A stretch of 22,838 nucleotides of DNA from Smittium mucronatum (taxonomy: Eukaryota > Kickxellomycota > Harpellomycetes > Harpellales > Legeriomycetaceae), in the NCBI GenBank assembly GCA_001953115.1, contig LSSL01001296.1, positions 3,048-25,885 of the forward strand, given 5' to 3'. Positions 22,801 through 22,838 of this stretch are shown one piece after another. The notes below the pieces were generated by a model. That model was not told the origin of the DNA, did no database searches, and worked only from the letters and a program-made list of their open reading frames with translations. How positions within the stretch are numbered: the first letter of the stretch is position 1; each line of letters opens with the position of its first letter. A program made the translations under genes and the position numbers.

Positions 22801-22838
22801 TATCTGACTTAATTAAATAAATAAATAATATAAAATTT

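Overview
The window is eukaryotic nuclear DNA, very rich in A and T. Most of it is below about 20% GC, with islands of 30-40%. It holds one gene I can reconstruct, on the minus strand between about 5643 and 2781. That gene has several short spliceosomal introns (about 32-80 nt, GT...AG) whose reading phases all match. Short AT-rich introns, S/N-rich disordered protein segments, long AT deserts and decayed transposon fragments would suit an AT-rich fungus, protist or very reduced animal. I cannot place it more closely. Nothing prokaryotic is present: there are no operons or Shine-Dalgarno-led ORFs.

Layout: 1-480 is a GC-richer island (about 40%) that may carry the 3' end of a gene or retroelement. 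It leads to an AATAAA signal and a 17-A tract at 583-599. From 600 to about 2719 is an AT desert. 2781-5643 (minus) is a gene for a predicted multi-pass membrane protein of about 813-878 residues, depending on how its 3' end is spliced. 5644-5810 is its upstream region, with three short palindromes. 5880-7510 is a graveyard of small repeats: two TTAA-flanked terminal-inverted-repeat elements that look like piggyBac-type MITEs, and two diverged interspersed repeats. From about 7510 to the end the sequence is mostly desert. It contains two related short repeats (about 9512-9590 and 12080-12150) that recall the A-box of tRNA-Ser/Leu, a scaffold gap (10822-11015), and one weak coding candidate near 17035-17364.

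The gap is flanked by two identical 646-bp blocks that end exactly at the gap edges. This is almost certainly an unmerged contig overlap, so about 840 bases of the window (10822-11661) are probably redundant.

I see no tRNA, rRNA, snRNA or CRISPR array and no intact transposase or reverse transcriptase. There is no evidence that the genes here work together as a system. The most informative items are the reconstructed unknown membrane-protein gene, the two TTAA elements and the assembly duplication.
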